6,950 nt of DNA from Methanobacteriota archaeon (lineage in GTDB: Archaea > Thermoplasmatota > Thermoplasmata > RBG-16-68-12 > EA-27), in NCBI GenBank assembly GCA_016207545.1, contig JACQPO010000221.1:1-6950 (forward strand), given 5' to 3'. A model generated the notes under the pieces. It was given only the letters and a program-made list of their open reading frames with translations. It did no database searches and was not told the DNA's origin. The position numbers and the translations under genes are program-made. Of the stretch, positions 6,138 through 6,950 are shown one piece after another (the stretch's first letter is position 1; each line of letters starts with the position of its first letter).

Positions 6138-6155
6138 GTAGGCCCGAAGGCCTAC
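6138..6155. terminator. hairpin at the convergent gene junction (possible bidirectional terminator)
   Basis: A perfect 7-bp stem (GTAGGCC / GGCCTAC) encloses a CGAA loop. It starts 10 nt after the aminotransferase TAA and overlaps the last codon and stop (6152-6154) of the minus-strand gene. There is no T-tract on either strand, so it is not a classical intrinsic terminator. It could still limit read-through or protect the 3' ends of both transcripts. The structure is seen; the function is inferred. Confidence 0.4.
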
Positions 6156-6950
6156 GCCACCATCTCCGTGTTCCCGCACTTCGGGCACATGACCTCGATC
6201 GGCCGCTTGCTCGTCGTGATTTCGATCGGCGAGCCGCAGCTCCGGCACGTCACCGTCATCGGGGACCCCGGCGGCGCGTGCACGGGCTCCGGCTTCGACG
6301 GCGCGGCGGCCTCCGCCGGCGCCTTCGGCATCACGCCGAGCGCGCCTTTGCGCAACAGCAGGAGGGTCATCGCGACGAGCCACAGGAGCATCAGGAGGAC
6401 GAGCGCGGGGATGTCCCCGACCGTCGCGAACCACAGCGGGTTCGTGCCCCGGATCGTCACGACTTCCACCGCGAGCGTTCCCGTGTTCGCCTCGGAAATC
6501 GTGAACAGCCCGTCGCCCTCGTCGATGCCCGAGGGAACCACGTACGTCAGATCGCCTTCCGGCCGCGCGGTGGAGACGACCCGGCTCGGTCCGTTCAGGA
6601 GCCCGTACGTGATTACGAACGTGCTCGGCGGGGTGCTGTCGAGGGATCGCCGCACGATCCGGTAGTGAATCCGCATCGTGTCCCCTGCCGCGTACGACGA
6701 CCGGTCGAACGTCACGGTCAGGAAGAAGCCGCGCGCCTGCGTGAGCGTGATCGATCCGGAAACGGCGCGACCCGCCTGGGTCGCGGTCACGGTGAACGTG
6801 TACGCAGAGCTCGCGGGGTCGGGCACCCGGAACTGGAAGCTGTCTCGCGCCGTCCCGGAGGTCACGAGGTTTCCGTCCGCGTCCCGTACCTCGTAGAAGT
6901 ACGTCGCGGTCGCCGCGTCGATTCGGAGGCTCTTCAGCTCCCACGTGATC
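6152..6950 (-). CDS. membrane protein with beta-rich extracytoplasmic domains and C-terminal zinc ribbon (partial)
   Basis: The frame is open from the right edge of the window to a stop at 6152-6154, giving the last 265 residues. The N-terminus and any signal peptide lie beyond 6950. An internal GTG at 6865 is not the likely start, because coding-like sequence (ITWELKSLRID, YFYEVRDADGN) continues upstream in frame. Residues 1-170 of the visible part are rich in alternating Thr/Val/Ser strands, suggesting Ig-like or macroglobulin-like repeats; FDRSSYAAGDTMRIHY (81-96) resembles the '-Y-pGd-v' strand of MG2-type domains. One membrane helix follows (about 179-199), with Arg/Lys just after it, placing the C-terminus in the cytoplasm. 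After a Pro/Ala linker comes a zinc ribbon: C235-x2-C238 and C255-x2-C258. I do not recognise a named family. It may be a surface protein whose cytoplasmic ribbon binds a partner or nucleic acid. Confidence 0.8.
   Translation of the reverse strand, partial: ITWELKSLRIDAATATYFYEVRDADGNLVTSGTARDSFQFRVPDPASSAYTFTVTATQAGRAVSGSITLTQARGFFLTVTFDRSSYAAGDTMRIHYRIVRRSLDSTPPSTFVITYGLLNGPSRVVSTARPEGDLTYVVPSGIDEGDGLFTISEANTGTLAVEVVTIRGTNPLWFATVGDIPALVLLMLLWLVAMTLLLLRKGALGVMPKAPAEAAAPSKPEPVHAPPGSPMTVTCRSCGSPIEITTSKRPIEVMCPKCGNTEMVA

Noticed and set aside
5988..6944. Minus-strand frame of 318 codons covering the aminotransferase 3' end and the right-edge gene.
   Set aside because: It is a shadow frame rich in Arg and Gly. 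The neighbouring minus-strand frame has a membrane helix and a four-cysteine zinc ribbon.

Overview
The window looks like a stretch of a GC-rich archaeal chromosome. Three things support this: an archaeal-type glutamyl-tRNA synthetase with the archaeal N-terminal helical extension; near-consensus archaeal TATA boxes (YTTAWATA-like, 7 of 8) upstream of three genes; and a GTG start about 25 nt from its TATA box, as expected for a leaderless mRNA. A member of the Thermoplasmatota is my best guess, but that is inference from style and gene content and was not tested by phylogeny.

Layout from left to right. Position 1-481 (minus) is the N-terminal part of a secreted M6-type metallopeptidase that runs off the left edge. 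Position 621-1892 (minus) is a UbiD-family prenyl-FMN decarboxylase with its own TATA box. A short divergent intergenic region separates it from 2013-2738 (plus), a membrane-anchored cyclophilin with a cytoplasmic C2H2 zinc finger. Next is 2781-4442 (plus), an archaeal GluRS. The stretch 4443-4936 holds one doubtful small ORF (4446-4841) of lower GC3, bracketed by two copies of a 15-nt TTTTCCCCAA(T/A)TGAG repeat. Position 4937-6127 (plus) is a fold-type I PLP aminotransferase of the aspartate aminotransferase family. Facing it is 6152-6950 (minus), the C-terminal part of a membrane protein with beta-rich extracytoplasmic domains, one membrane segment and a cytoplasmic zinc ribbon. A perfect 7-bp hairpin sits at the convergent junction of these last two genes.

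The genes do not form one obvious pathway. GluRS and the aminotransferase are core translation and amino-acid metabolism, and UbiD may belong to isoprenoid or quinone biosynthesis. The peptidase, the anchored cyclophilin and the right-edge membrane protein are envelope proteins; the cyclophilin could assist folding of secreted proteins such as the other two. I saw no CRISPR array, IS element, tRNA or rRNA gene, or recognisable defence system. The points most worth a second look are the non-canonical substrate-pocket motifs of the GluRS, the zinc finger/membrane/cyclophilin fusion, and the repeat-flanked small ORF.
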